Assembly: GCF_025770735.1 (NCBI RefSeq)
Contig: NZ_JAODPB010000001.1
Location: 682,001-746,000, forward strand
Origin: Shouchella tritolerans
GTDB taxonomy: Bacteria; Bacillota; Bacilli; Bacillales; Bacillaceae_D
Direction of reading: 5' to 3'
DNA: 64,000 bases
Part shown: positions 1 through 8,195 of the stretch, one piece after another
How the letters are laid out: every line of letters starts with the position of its first letter
Position numbering within the stretch: position 1 is the first letter of the stretch
Notes under the pieces: model-generated
Database searches by the model: none
The model's input: only the letters and a program-made list of their open reading frames with translations
Told to the model about the DNA's origin: nothing
Program-made: the position numbers and the translations under genes

Positions 1-1
1 C

Positions 2-685
2 AACGACATTATCCAAAATGTCGTGCAGCAAATGCAATCTGTCAGCCAGTCGGTTAATCAAGCAGGAAAAGAAGTACAAGAACTTGGCGAACGGTCTAGT
101 GAAATCGGAAAAATTGTCGAGCTTATTACGAACATCGCCAACCAAACGAATTTGCTTGCACTGAATGCATCGATTGAAGCAGCGAGAGCAGGCGAGAACG
201 GCCGTGGCTTTGCAGTCGTAGCAGGAGAAGTCGGCAAGTTGGCTGAACAGTCAGCAGCCTCTGCTCAACAAATTACCGACATTATCGCTGAAATCCAAAC
301 GGTCACTGAACGCTCTGTTGAATCGATGGCCACGGGCACAAAAGATGCGGAAGAAGGGCTTGCCAGCGTCAATGAAGCGGGAGACGTGTTCCAGCGGATT
401 TTAGGTGCTGCCCAACAAGTGGCGGCCCAAGTAGAGGAAGTGTCTTCTGTATCTGAACAATTATCGGCTAATTCAGAGGAAGTTGCTGCCTCTGTCCAAG
501 AATTAACCGGGTTTGCAGAGGAAACGACCAATCGAACAGACAATGTAACGACCGTTTCCAAGGAGCAACTCGCCGCGATGAAAGAAATTGCTGCAAGTTC
601 CGATTCGCTTACACAGATGGCGGAACAACTGCAGGAATCGATGAACCAATTTAAGCTTGAGCAGCAAAAGGACGTGTTGAGATGA
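2..685 (+). CDS. Methyl-accepting chemotaxis protein, C-terminal part (5' truncated by window)
   Basis: The reading frame is already open at base 2, so the start lies outside the window and only the cytoplasmic signalling part is visible. It contains the highly conserved chemoreceptor hairpin tip, with [20 protein letters not shown] followed by [21 protein letters not shown], flanked by long heptad-rich helices that bind CheA and CheW. The family relays ligand binding at the membrane to the flagellar motor. The TGA stop overlaps the ATG of the next gene (ATGA), so it is translationally coupled to an oxidoreductase, which is unusual for a chemoreceptor. The ligand-binding domain cannot be judged. 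Confidence 0.95.
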   Translation, partial: NDIIQNVVQQMQSVSQSVNQAGKEVQELGERSSEIGKIVELITNIANQTNLLALNASIEAARAGENGRGFAVVAGEVGKLAEQSAASAQQITDIIAEIQTVTERSVESMATGTKDAEEGLASVNEAGDVFQRILGAAQQVAAQVEEVSSVSEQLSANSEEVAASVQELTGFAEETTNRTDNVTTVSKEQLAAMKEIAASSDSLTQMAEQLQESMNQFKLEQQKDVLR

Positions 686-1428
686 AGGCCATAAAAGGCA
701 AAACAGCAGTCGTTACAGGAGCGAGCAAAGGCATTGGCCGTGCTGTGGCGTTGGAACTAGCTAAAGCTGGTGCGGACGTGCTCGTTAATTTTATTGGCGA
801 TCCGAAGGAAGCTGAAGAAGTGTGCGCCATCGCCGCTTCCTATGGCGTTCGCGCGATGAAGTGGCACGCCGACGTGAGTGATCCACAGCAAGTGAGGGAA
901 ATGTATGCCCTCGTTGATCGTGAATTCGGCAAAATCGACATCCTTGTCAACAATGCGGGGATTGCGGAAGAGGCGCCTATCATAGACATGACAGATGAAG
1001 GCTGGGACCGAATGATCCGCGTCCATCTGTATGGGACCTTTTACAATTGCCGTGAAGCAGCAAAACGGATGACGCAGGCGAAAGCTGGAAAGATCATGAA
1101 CATTTCCTCTGATCTTGGCCATCTAGGTTGTGAAAACTTCTCTCATTATTCAGCGGCAAAGGGAGCAATTAATGCGTTTACGAAATCGTTAGCACGTGAA
1201 TTGGCTCCTCATGTTTTGGTCAATGCCGTGGCGCCTGGTGGCACATGGACCGATATTCTTGCTTCGTTTGGCGACGATTATGCAGAAGAGGAAGCACAAA
1301 AATACCCATTAAAACGGCTTGCTAAACCAGAGGAAATTGCCAAAAGTGTACTATTTTTAGCTTCTGATGACGCTAATTTTTACACGGGGCAAATACTTGG
1401 GCCAAACGGCGGGGCTGTCATGCCATGA
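682..1428 (+). CDS. SDR family oxidoreductase (FabG-like)
   Basis: A 248-residue classical short-chain dehydrogenase. The N-terminal TGASKGIG glycine motif binds NAD(P)H, NNAG follows in the Rossmann core, and the catalytic serine (NISSD) precedes a YSAAK Tyr-x-x-x-Lys pair. The C-terminal GQILGPNGG stretch is typical of FabG-type 3-oxoacyl-ACP reductases and sugar alcohol dehydrogenases. The start overlaps the chemoreceptor stop, and the symporter gene begins 16 bases after this stop. The context suggests a catabolic dehydrogenase for a compound that is sensed and imported by the neighbours rather than housekeeping FabG. The substrate cannot be read from the sequence. Confidence 0.88.
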   Translation: MKAIKGKTAVVTGASKGIGRAVALELAKAGADVLVNFIGDPKEAEEVCAIAASYGVRAMKWHADVSDPQQVREMYALVDREFGKIDILVNNAGIAEEAPIIDMTDEGWDRMIRVHLYGTFYNCREAAKRMTQAKAGKIMNISSDLGHLGCENFSHYSAAKGAINAFTKSLARELAPHVLVNAVAPGGTWTDILASFGDDYAEEEAQKYPLKRLAKPEEIAKSVLFLASDDANFYTGQILGPNGGAVMP

Positions 1429-1444
1429 TAGGAGAGGACATGCA

Positions 1445-2905
1445 ATGGAAGGCATAATCATTTTTCTCATTTACTTAGCTTTTATTTACTATATGGGCTA
1501 TAAAGGCTACCAACGTGTGCAAACAGCGGAGGATTTAATTGTCGCTGGTTGGAGCATGCCCCTTTATGTTGTAACCGGCAGCTTAGTCGCTGCTTTGCTG
1601 GCTGCTCCATTCTTTTTTGCCGCAGTCGGCTCTGGCTACACAAGCGGCGGCTTCGAGGGGACCGCGACGATGGCGGGTCTAGGAACATGCATGATTCTTG
1701 GCGCGATTATTTGGACAAGGCCGCTTAGGCGCTTGCGCGGTTGGACGATTGCAGACTATTATGGGTTGCGGTTCGCCAGCAAAAAACTTGGCGCTTACAC
1801 AGGCTCCGTTATGGCCGTTGCATTTGGCTTTTTTAATGCAGGCGCGCTGACTGTTGGCGGAACATATGTCATTCAAACGATTTTTGCGATCGATTTTATC
1901 CCGGCCGCTTGTCTGTTTGTGTTGTTAACTGTTGTTTATTCAGCAATTGGCGGACTGTGGGCCGTTGCTTATACAGAAATTGTGCAAGGGGTTGTCGCCT
2001 TAATCGGCATTTTAGGAATTGCAGGCGTGGTCCTGTTTACGCACGGCGATTTAACCTTTCAGCCAGACTGGTGGAATGTAAGCAATTTGTTTGAAAAAGG
2101 TGGCGTCGAGTTTTGGGCGCTCTACTTAGTGCTCGCCCTCGGAGACATTCCCGCTGCGGACCTTGGCCAACGTGTCGCTGGCGCCAAAAGCCCACGCGTT
2201 GCGTACTTGAGCATGATTATTGCTGGAGTGATTGTCATCAGCATCAGTTGGATACCAGGCATGTTAGGCGAAGCCTTTAAAACGATATTTCCAAACAGCG
2301 ACAATCCAGAAATGCTTATGATTATGTTTGCTGATGGCTATTTCCCGCCAATCATTTCAGCGATCTTTCTTACATCGTTGGCGGCTATGGGCATGTCAAC
2401 GCTTGCTGCTTGTTATGTGGCATCGGCTGGTATTTGGACGAAGAACATTTATCTTGATTTAATCAACGACCAGCCTGATCCGAAAAAGTTGTTGCTATTT
2501 TCTCGCATTGCCATTTGTGTAAGTGCAGCGCTAGGGCTTCTACTCGCATTAGGATTCCAAAAAGTCATTGATCTCGCCTATTTAGCTTGGGATGTTGTGT
2601 TTGTGACATTGTTTTGGCCGATTGTCCTTGCGCCATTTTGGGGACGTGTCAGCACAAAAGCTGTTTGGGCCAGTGTGACGCTTGGGCTTCTTTCTTACGC
2701 GGTGACGACGTTTACCGGCGTTCCTGGTCCTGAAGTCGCATCAACAGGATTTCTCGGACTGTTAGTGGAACTGTGGCATTTGCCGGTCTTTTTCGGTGTT
2801 GTCATCTCAGGCTTGACGATCGTTATCACAAGTTTGATTTCCCCGGCAACACCTGAAGTACGGAACATGCACGAACTTGAAAAGATACCGACGGCAGATG
2901 AGTAG
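1445..2905 (+). CDS. Sodium:solute symporter family protein
   Basis: A 486-residue protein of about 13 membrane helices in the SSS/SLC5 fold. Supporting stretches are the N-terminal YYMGYKGYQRV, GFFNAGALTVGGTY, the AIGGLWAVAYTEIVQG helix typical of SSS proteins, and GDIPAADLGQRV in the middle. I place the start at the ATG at 1445 because TAGGAGAGG (1428-1436) sits a good distance upstream; the open frame extends further 5' through the SDR gene without a ribosome site. These carriers use the Na+ gradient, which fits an alkaliphile. It is probably co-transcribed with the SDR and chemoreceptor genes. The substrate is unknown. Confidence 0.88.
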   Translation: MEGIIIFLIYLAFIYYMGYKGYQRVQTAEDLIVAGWSMPLYVVTGSLVAALLAAPFFFAAVGSGYTSGGFEGTATMAGLGTCMILGAIIWTRPLRRLRGWTIADYYGLRFASKKLGAYTGSVMAVAFGFFNAGALTVGGTYVIQTIFAIDFIPAACLFVLLTVVYSAIGGLWAVAYTEIVQGVVALIGILGIAGVVLFTHGDLTFQPDWWNVSNLFEKGGVEFWALYLVLALGDIPAADLGQRVAGAKSPRVAYLSMIIAGVIVISISWIPGMLGEAFKTIFPNSDNPEMLMIMFADGYFPPIISAIFLTSLAAMGMSTLAACYVASAGIWTKNIYLDLINDQPDPKKLLLFSRIAICVSAALGLLLALGFQKVIDLAYLAWDVVFVTLFWPIVLAPFWGRVSTKAVWASVTLGLLSYAVTTFTGVPGPEVASTGFLGLLVELWHLPVFFGVVISGLTIVITSLISPATPEVRNMHELEKIPTADE

Positions 2906-2940
2906 CGGTAGTGGCGTCCTCATGCTGTCATCAATAGAAG

Positions 2941-2972
2941 GCTTGTTGCTTTTTTGGCAACAAGCTTTTTTC
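2941..2972 (+). terminator. Rho-independent terminator after the symporter gene
   Basis: A perfect 9-bp stem GCTTGTTGC / GCAACAAGC is followed by seven Ts. It ends the chemoreceptor-SDR-symporter transcript just before the convergent gene. Confidence 0.9.
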
Positions 2973-2997
2973 CTATTTATGTTGTCTCACCGCCCTG

Positions 2998-3987
2998 CTA
3001 CTGCCCTCTGACTAAAGGCAAGGCAGCACAATGGATGCCGCCGCCAATTTTGCGGATTTCCGTCGTGTCAATTGTCTTCGTGCAAATGCCGGCCTGCTGT
3101 AGTTGTTTGATCGTACCTGGATATTCAGAAGCAATCAAGACATGGCCAGGTGCTAAGGTGAGGCAGTTAGCGGCACGGTCTGGATCATTGTCGTCTGTAT
3201 AAATAAGGCGGTAGCCCCGTGATCTTAACTCTTCCAAAAACCAATAAGGGAGCCGCTTTGGCTCGACTAGGGCTGTCTTTGTATCGACAAGCATAAACAG
3301 CTCATCTAAGTGGATGCGGTCAGCAGGCAAGTCGACAACCATCAGCTCGATATTTTGCCATGCTAAAATGGTACGGAGCTGGTCAATGCCTGCTTGGTTA
3401 ACGCGGACCGAACGGCCGACGACAGCAGAACGTTCATCTAGCATGATAAAACTGCCGCCTTCCATAAATCCGTTGCCTTGGATCATGGCCAAGACTGGCA
3501 TGCCTAATTTGGCAAAAGTACGGTAAGCCGCTTGTTCTTCGCCTTGGCGGATGTCTAAAGCGAGCCTTGCCAAGATGACGCCGCCAGGAACAACAAGGCC
3601 TAAATCATGAATATAGATTGACTTCGGGTGTTTTGCTGAAACAAAATCCAAGTCAATGACTTCTGCACCGCTATCCAGTAATGCTTGGCGCAGCTGATCA
3701 TGCTGGTGATGCAATAGCGGTACATCTATGGGATCTGTCCCGGTCAAATCGTTGCCAATGACGCCTTGGTTGTCGTGTAAAATTTGGTCGTCAATATACG
3801 TTTCATAGCTTTTGTTGTCTAGTTGTTGCAATTCGTTTCCAGGACGGTGAATCAGCACTTTTTGAATGGGACCAACTGGAGAGAAGGCTCCCCAGGCACC
3901 GCCCCATACTGCTTGTTGTGCGTCTATGTCAAAAAAGGAATCGACAACCAATCGTTGCCCAGGCAAATGGTTTGAAGGCAATGGCAA
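2998..3987 (-). CDS. Amidinotransferase/amidinohydrolase-fold protein (DDAH/arginine deiminase type)
   Basis: A 329-residue pentein-fold protein. Three active-site landmarks appear in order: EGGSFIMLDE in the middle, the catalytic histidine in HLDELF, and the catalytic cysteine near the C terminus in GGGIHCAALPL. Enzymes of this group (arginine deiminase, dimethylarginine dimethylaminohydrolase, amidinotransferases) attack guanidinium carbons through a Cys adduct. The gene begins with TTG; TAAGGAGAG lies seven bases upstream and no better ATG is in frame. It is divergent from the AraC regulator and convergent with the symporter gene. The exact guanidino substrate is not determinable. Confidence 0.8.
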   Translation of the reverse strand: MPLPSNHLPGQRLVVDSFFDIDAQQAVWGGAWGAFSPVGPIQKVLIHRPGNELQQLDNKSYETYIDDQILHDNQGVIGNDLTGTDPIDVPLLHHQHDQLRQALLDSGAEVIDLDFVSAKHPKSIYIHDLGLVVPGGVILARLALDIRQGEEQAAYRTFAKLGMPVLAMIQGNGFMEGGSFIMLDERSAVVGRSVRVNQAGIDQLRTILAWQNIELMVVDLPADRIHLDELFMLVDTKTALVEPKRLPYWFLEELRSRGYRLIYTDDNDPDRAANCLTLAPGHVLIASEYPGTIKQLQQAGICTKTIDTTEIRKIGGGIHCAALPLVRGQ

Positions 3988-4085
3988 ATAACATCTCTCC
4001 TTAATATAATTAAGCGGCTTCTTCTAGTGTCGACAAACGAAAAGGCAGTAATACGTGAAATAAACAGAAGAGACATGGTCCGAGC

Positions 4086-5045
4086 TTGCGCAATTTGAAT
4101 CAAAAAAAAGAAATAGCGGTTTGCTATGATAAAAGGGCGAGAGGGGGGAGGACGATCGATTACAGCGAAAGCATCCAAACGAGCATTGCCTATATTGAAG
4201 GCCATTTACAGGATTCTATTTCGGTTGCGGATGTGGCAAAGAAGGCTGGCTATTCGCCGTATCATTTCCACCGAGTGTTTTTACGGGAAGTCGGGCTGAG
4301 CTTGTCTGAATATATAAAGCGGCGGCGCCTTTGTTTTGCAGCGAAAACATTATTGCATTCGGACACACCCGTTATTGAAGTGGCATTTGCCTGTGGCTTC
4401 GAAAGCCAAGAAGCGTTTACACGCGCGTTTAAACGGCTATATGGCTTGCCGCCTGCCCGTTATCGCACTCGATTTCAACCACATCAATCAATTCAGGAAA
4501 ATGGAGGGAACACGATGGATTTGCAAACATCTCCGATAAAACACTGGTTTTTAAGCGGCAGCCAGCCTGCCGAATACGAGTACGGATTGGACACCGAAAC
4601 CGTTCACCAAGGCAGCGTATCGGCTTATTTGAAATCGTACGCCCTTCAAGAAGAAGACGATTTTGCAACGCTCATGCAGCAATTCAATGCGAAGAACTAT
4701 GTAGGAAAACGTGTCCGCTTTTCCGGTTTCGTCAAAACCAAAAATGTCACCAATTATTGTGGCTTATGGATGCGAATCGATAACAATATGAACGATGCGC
4801 TCCAATTCGACAACATGTCAAACCGCAAGATTGTAGGAACGACCAACTGGAACCGCTACGCGATTGTATTAGATGTCCCTGAAAACAGTGCCATTATCTC
4901 CTTTGGCATTTTGTTGTCTGGCAAAGGGCAAGCATGGCTCGATAGCTGCTCCTTTGAAGTCGTTGACAAAAATGTGCCATCCACGAACATAGAGATGAAT
5001 TTTACGATGTATGATGAACCTTTAAATTTGTCTTTTCAAGAATAA
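4086..5045 (+). CDS. AraC family transcriptional regulator with C-terminal beta-sandwich-like domain
   Basis: A 319-residue frame. Residues about 25-125 form an N-terminal AraC/XylS double helix-turn-helix (VADVAKKAGYSPYHFHRVF and VIEVAFACGFESQEAFTRAF, ending LPPARYR). Residues about 144-319 form a second domain rich in beta strands (YVGKRVRFSGFVKTKNV, GLWMRIDN, SFGILLSGKGQAWLDS) that I recognise from other Bacillaceae AraC proteins but cannot assign a ligand. The start is uncertain. The annotated TTG at 4086 has no clear ribosome site, while a strong GGGGGGAGG at 4143-4151 is followed by no ATG, GTG or TTG in frame. A second good ribosome site precedes the in-frame ATG at 4515. It probably regulates the divergent amidinohydrolase gene or itself. 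Confidence 0.82.
   Translation: MRNLNQKKEIAVCYDKRARGGRTIDYSESIQTSIAYIEGHLQDSISVADVAKKAGYSPYHFHRVFLREVGLSLSEYIKRRRLCFAAKTLLHSDTPVIEVAFACGFESQEAFTRAFKRLYGLPPARYRTRFQPHQSIQENGGNTMDLQTSPIKHWFLSGSQPAEYEYGLDTETVHQGSVSAYLKSYALQEEDDFATLMQQFNAKNYVGKRVRFSGFVKTKNVTNYCGLWMRIDNNMNDALQFDNMSNRKIVGTTNWNRYAIVLDVPENSAIISFGILLSGKGQAWLDSCSFEVVDKNVPSTNIEMNFTMYDEPLNLSFQE
4503..4517 (+). promoter_or_regulatory. Internal ribosome binding site and ATG inside the AraC gene
   Basis: GGAGGG at 4503-4508 lies six bases before an in-frame ATG at 4515-4517. This would start translation exactly at the boundary between the DNA-binding and C-terminal domains, giving a stand-alone 176-residue product starting MDLQTSP. Confidence 0.45.
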
Positions 5046-5056
5046 GGAATAAGAGA

Positions 5057-5093
5057 AGAGCCTTTGCGAACACACACCGCAAAGGCTCTGTTT
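5057..5093 (+). terminator. Terminator after the AraC gene
   Basis: A 12-bp stem AGAGCCTTTGCG / CGCAAAGGCTCT with a nine-base loop, followed by a short T-rich tail. Confidence 0.8.
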
Positions 5094-5113
5094 AGTGTAT
5101 GGAAAAATTGGCA

Positions 5114-5150
5114 TTGACAAAAACGCTGTTTTGTATATATATTATATACA
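5114..5150 (+). promoter_or_regulatory. Promoter with overlapping palindromic operator for the ABC transporter
   Basis: TTGACA at 5114-5119 is followed at normal spacing by an AT-rich -10 region. That region is covered by the inverted repeat TGTATATA-TAT-TATATACA (5132-5150). Position and form fit repression by a GntR (YtrA-type) regulator, although no such gene is next to it. About 190 bases of leader separate it from the ABC ATPase gene, and I see no gene there. Confidence 0.55.
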
Positions 5151-5337
5151 CAATATGAACAAAATGTACATTGAGATGTCGTTACTTCAATGTATCAACG
5201 TAGAAACGGAAAGGCGATGGCGCAAGCGCTTATCAGCTGTATGTCAACGCAAACGGTTCCTTTTGGTTTCCCTTAAGCCAATCGATTTCGCGCAAAGAGG
5301 ATAAACCATTATCTTACAATCAAGAAGGAGAATGGAT

Positions 5338-6195
5338 ATGTCGTTTATTTTAGAAGTGGACAATTTGAGAAAACAATATTCCGATTCGGCTTTTGCCTTA
5401 AAGGATGTGTCTTTTTCGATACCGTACGGCTCGATTGTTGGATTTATCGGAGAGAACGGAGCAGGGAAGTCGACAACGATGGGGTCGATTCTAGGAACAC
5501 TCCAGAAAGACAGCGGCACCATTCATGTTCTTGGAGAAGAGATGGCACCAGACAAACTACATCTAAAAGAAAATATTGGCGTTGTGTTTGAGGACATCAA
5601 ACTGCCTGGAGACTTAAACATTGTGAAACTAGGAAATGTCTTTCAGCGAATTTACAAGCAATGGAATCAGGAAACGTTTGACCACTATGTTGATTTCTTT
5701 TCTTTGCCACGAAACAAGAAAATTAGAGGGTTTTCACGGGGGATGTCGATGAAGCTTTCCGCTGCCGTTGCCTTGTCCCACGATGCCAAATTGTTAATAT
5801 TGGATGAAGCGACAGCAGGCCTAGACCCGACGGGAAGGGATGAATTGTTAGATGTATTAAAAGAATTTGTCCAAGACGGAAAGCGGGGCATTTTGTTGTC
5901 GTCCCATATTACGAGCGACATTGAAAAAATCGCTGATTCTCTCGTTTTTATTAAAAACGGAGAAATCTTGTTAAACGTTAAAAAAGCCGAATTGCGGGAG
6001 AAATACGCGATTTTGCAATGCCGGCAAAATGAGTTGGACCTTATTCAGCAAAATGTGATTCTCACATATAGAAAAAATGGAGACAACATCGATGTGCTCG
6101 TGTCTGATCGGGAACAAGTCCCTTTTTCGATTGCAAAAAAAGGCTTTACCATTGATGATATGACGCTTTTGTTAATGAGGGGTGAAACAGCATGA
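5338..6195 (+). CDS. ABC transporter ATP-binding protein
   Basis: A 285-residue ATPase. The Walker A is GENGAGKSTT at about residues 40-49, the signature is the variant FSRGMSMKLS instead of LSGGQ, and the Walker B is LLILDEATAGLDP. The RGMSMKL signature is typical of YtrB/BcrA-like exporters of Firmicutes, many of which are induced by cell-wall antibiotics. I choose the ATG at 5338, since AAGGAG at 5325-5330 is seven bases away, whereas the upstream ATG at 5332 is only one base from it. The stop overlaps the start of the permease gene by four bases. Confidence 0.9.
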   Translation: MSFILEVDNLRKQYSDSAFALKDVSFSIPYGSIVGFIGENGAGKSTTMGSILGTLQKDSGTIHVLGEEMAPDKLHLKENIGVVFEDIKLPGDLNIVKLGNVFQRIYKQWNQETFDHYVDFFSLPRNKKIRGFSRGMSMKLSAAVALSHDAKLLILDEATAGLDPTGRDELLDVLKEFVQDGKRGILLSSHITSDIEKIADSLVFIKNGEILLNVKKAELREKYAILQCRQNELDLIQQNVILTYRKNGDNIDVLVSDREQVPFSIAKKGFTIDDMTLLLMRGETA

Positions 6196-6851
6196 AAGGC
6201 TTAGTTTTAAATCAATACTACGCTGTCGGAAAAAGCTTGTGGAATTATATCGCGTTAAGTGTGGGCATTACCGCGGTTCTTCTGTTTACCCAAAATGAGA
6301 TGCTGATGCAGTTTGCAGCATGGTTGCCGCTCTTTTTTATGGTTACGCCAGCACTAGAAGTCTTAAAGCATGAGTCGATGTCAGGCTGGAGCAAATTTGT
6401 GCTTACGCTGCCTTTGAAAAGAAGGGAAGTCGTACAAAGCCACTACCTTTTTTACTCGATGATGGTTGTCATCGGTTTAGTCATCACCGTTGCGCTCTTT
6501 ATGGTCGCTGAGTCCATCATTGGGCAAGTGATGACGGATTCTGCCGTTTATAAGATGATGAATGGTGTTGGCATCGTCCTTATTTCAGGCATGCTCAACT
6601 ATCCATTGACATACCAGCTAGGGACTGAAAAATCGGATGGGATTCTTGTCTTTAGCATAATGGCTGCAGTTGGGTTGTTTTTACTAAGTTCTTGGCTATT
6701 TGAAATCCTTCTAGGCGCTGTTTCCCTCGGTGCACTACAAGGGATGAATGTAGATATGCTGTTCTCTGTAAGTTTTTTAGCGGTCTCGTTTGTGCTTTTT
6801 ATTGCCTCTTACGTAATTGCATTGTACGTGTTTAAAAGGAAAGAGTTTTAA
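6192..6851 (+). CDS. ABC-2 type transporter permease
   Basis: A 219-residue hydrophobic protein with about six membrane helices, starting MKGLVLNQYYAVGKSLWNY. It begins at an ATG overlapping the ATPase stop (ATGA), so the two are translationally coupled and form one exporter. ABC-2 permeases of this size usually work as homodimers with a matching ATPase. No regulator or third subunit lies beside it. The substrate is unknown; similarly arranged Bacillus pairs answer to envelope stress. Confidence 0.82.
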   Translation: MKGLVLNQYYAVGKSLWNYIALSVGITAVLLFTQNEMLMQFAAWLPLFFMVTPALEVLKHESMSGWSKFVLTLPLKRREVVQSHYLFYSMMVVIGLVITVALFMVAESIIGQVMTDSAVYKMMNGVGIVLISGMLNYPLTYQLGTEKSDGILVFSIMAAVGLFLLSSWLFEILLGAVSLGALQGMNVDMLFSVSFLAVSFVLFIASYVIALYVFKRKEF

Positions 6852-6866
6852 GTTACGAGGTCAACA

Positions 6867-6900
6867 AAAAACGGTGCTTCGACTAAAGGCACCGTTTTTA
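6867..6900. terminator. Bidirectional terminator between ABC permease and glf
   Basis: AAAACGGTGC and GCACCGTTTT arms separated by an 11-base loop, with A- and T-rich flanks on both sides, lie between two convergent genes. The right arm overlaps the glf stop codon. Confidence 0.8.
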
Positions 6901-8004
6901 CTGACCAAATTCTTTTTTTACGGTTTGCAATGCTGCTCCGATCACTTGATGCATATCGTAGTATTTGTAAGTAGCTAATCTACCCCCGAAAATCACGTGC
7001 TTCTCTTGTTCTGCTAATTGTTTATACATTTGGTAGATTTGATTGTTTCTTTTATCGTTGATTGGATAATACGGTTCGTCACCTGGCTTCCATTCTTTTG
7101 GGTACTCTTCGGTAATGACGGTCTTCGTTTGGTTGCCAAATTCAAAGTGTTTATGTTCAATGATTCTAGTAAATGGTGTCTCGCGATCAGTATAATTGAC
7201 AACCGCAGTTCCTTGATAGTTATCGGTATCTTCTAACTGTTTGGTTTCAAAATGCAAGCTTCGGTATTCCAATGTTCCGTAAATGTAATCAAAGTATTGA
7301 TCGATCATACCGGTATAGACGATTTTCTTAGCCGTCTTTTCTAGCTCAGCTCGAGAGGCGAAATAATCGGTATTCAAACGAACGTCAACGCCTGCCAGCA
7401 TTTTTTCAATGATCTGGCTGTATCCTCCGATTGGAATTCCTTGGTACCTGTCGTTAAAATAATTGTTATCGTAAGTAAAGCGAACGGGTAATCTTTTAAT
7501 AATAAAAGCAGGTAATTCCTTCGCAGGCCGTCCCCACTGTTTTTCTGTATACCCCTTTATGAGCTTTTCATAAATGTCAGTCCCGACTAATGAAATGGCT
7601 TGTTCTTCTAAGTTCCTTGGTTCTGTAATATTCGCGGCGTCCCGTTGTTCCTTAATTTTTTGTTTTGCTTCCTCGGGGGTGGTCACACCCCATAGCTGAT
7701 GGAATGTGTTCATATTAAAAGGGAGGTTATAGATCTCTCCTTTGTAATTGGCAATTGGGGAATTCGTATAACGGTTAAAATCAGCGAATTGATTCACATA
7801 GTTCCAGATTTCTTTGTGATTTGTATGAAAAATATGGGCCCCATATTGATGAACTTGGATGCCCGCTATTGTTTTGGTATAAACATTGCCACCGATGTGG
7901 TTTCGTTTATCAATCACAAGGCAATGCTTTCCTCTTTTTGTTGCCTCATAAGCAAAAACGGAACCGAATAACCCCGCGCCAACGATTAAATAGTCATATT
8001 GCAT
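6898..8004 (-). CDS. glf: UDP-galactopyranose mutase
   Basis: A 368-residue flavoenzyme, the usual length for the family, that interconverts UDP-galactopyranose and UDP-galactofuranose. The FAD-binding VGAGLFGSVFA is at residues 8-18, followed by GKHCLVIDKRNHIGGN. Other family stretches are QYGAHIFHT, EKQWGRPAKELPAFIIKRLPVR, RIIEHKHF and FGGRLATYKYYDMHQVI. I start at the ATG at 8004 because AAGGTGG lies just upstream; the frame is open 14 codons further without a site. It is divergent from a LysR gene. It implies that the cell makes a galactofuranose-containing surface glycan, perhaps linked to the GH3/GT2 locus downstream. Confidence 0.96.
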   Translation of the reverse strand: MQYDYLIVGAGLFGSVFAYEATKRGKHCLVIDKRNHIGGNVYTKTIAGIQVHQYGAHIFHTNHKEIWNYVNQFADFNRYTNSPIANYKGEIYNLPFNMNTFHQLWGVTTPEEAKQKIKEQRDAANITEPRNLEEQAISLVGTDIYEKLIKGYTEKQWGRPAKELPAFIIKRLPVRFTYDNNYFNDRYQGIPIGGYSQIIEKMLAGVDVRLNTDYFASRAELEKTAKKIVYTGMIDQYFDYIYGTLEYRSLHFETKQLEDTDNYQGTAVVNYTDRETPFTRIIEHKHFEFGNQTKTVITEEYPKEWKPGDEPYYPINDKRNNQIYQMYKQLAEQEKHVIFGGRLATYKYYDMHQVIGAALQTVKKEFGQ

Positions 8005-8151
8005 TGTGAAACCACCTTCTAAAAAATTCCCTAGGATGAAAGGCAAGGAACTGGATCTGCTCTTTATTCTACAAGCAGTAATTATAACTATATTTTCAGC
8101 GATTTGTCCAACCGATCAAAAATGGATGGTGGTCACTTAAATATGCTATAG

Positions 8152-8161
8152 TTACTAGTAA
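8152..8161. promoter_or_regulatory. Palindrome in the glf-LysR intergenic region
   Basis: TTACTAGTAA is a perfect 10-bp palindrome 35 bases before the LysR start and between the divergent genes, where a LysR protein would bind. It is short, so the assignment is tentative. Confidence 0.35.
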
Positions 8162-8195
8162 TGATCACATGTGTTAGCCATTGAAAGGGACCACA

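Noticed and set aside
5095-5304. 69-codon frame in the leader of the ABC operon as a lost GntR regulator
   Set aside because: It shows no helix-turn-helix or GntR-like stretch, and overlaps the promoter.
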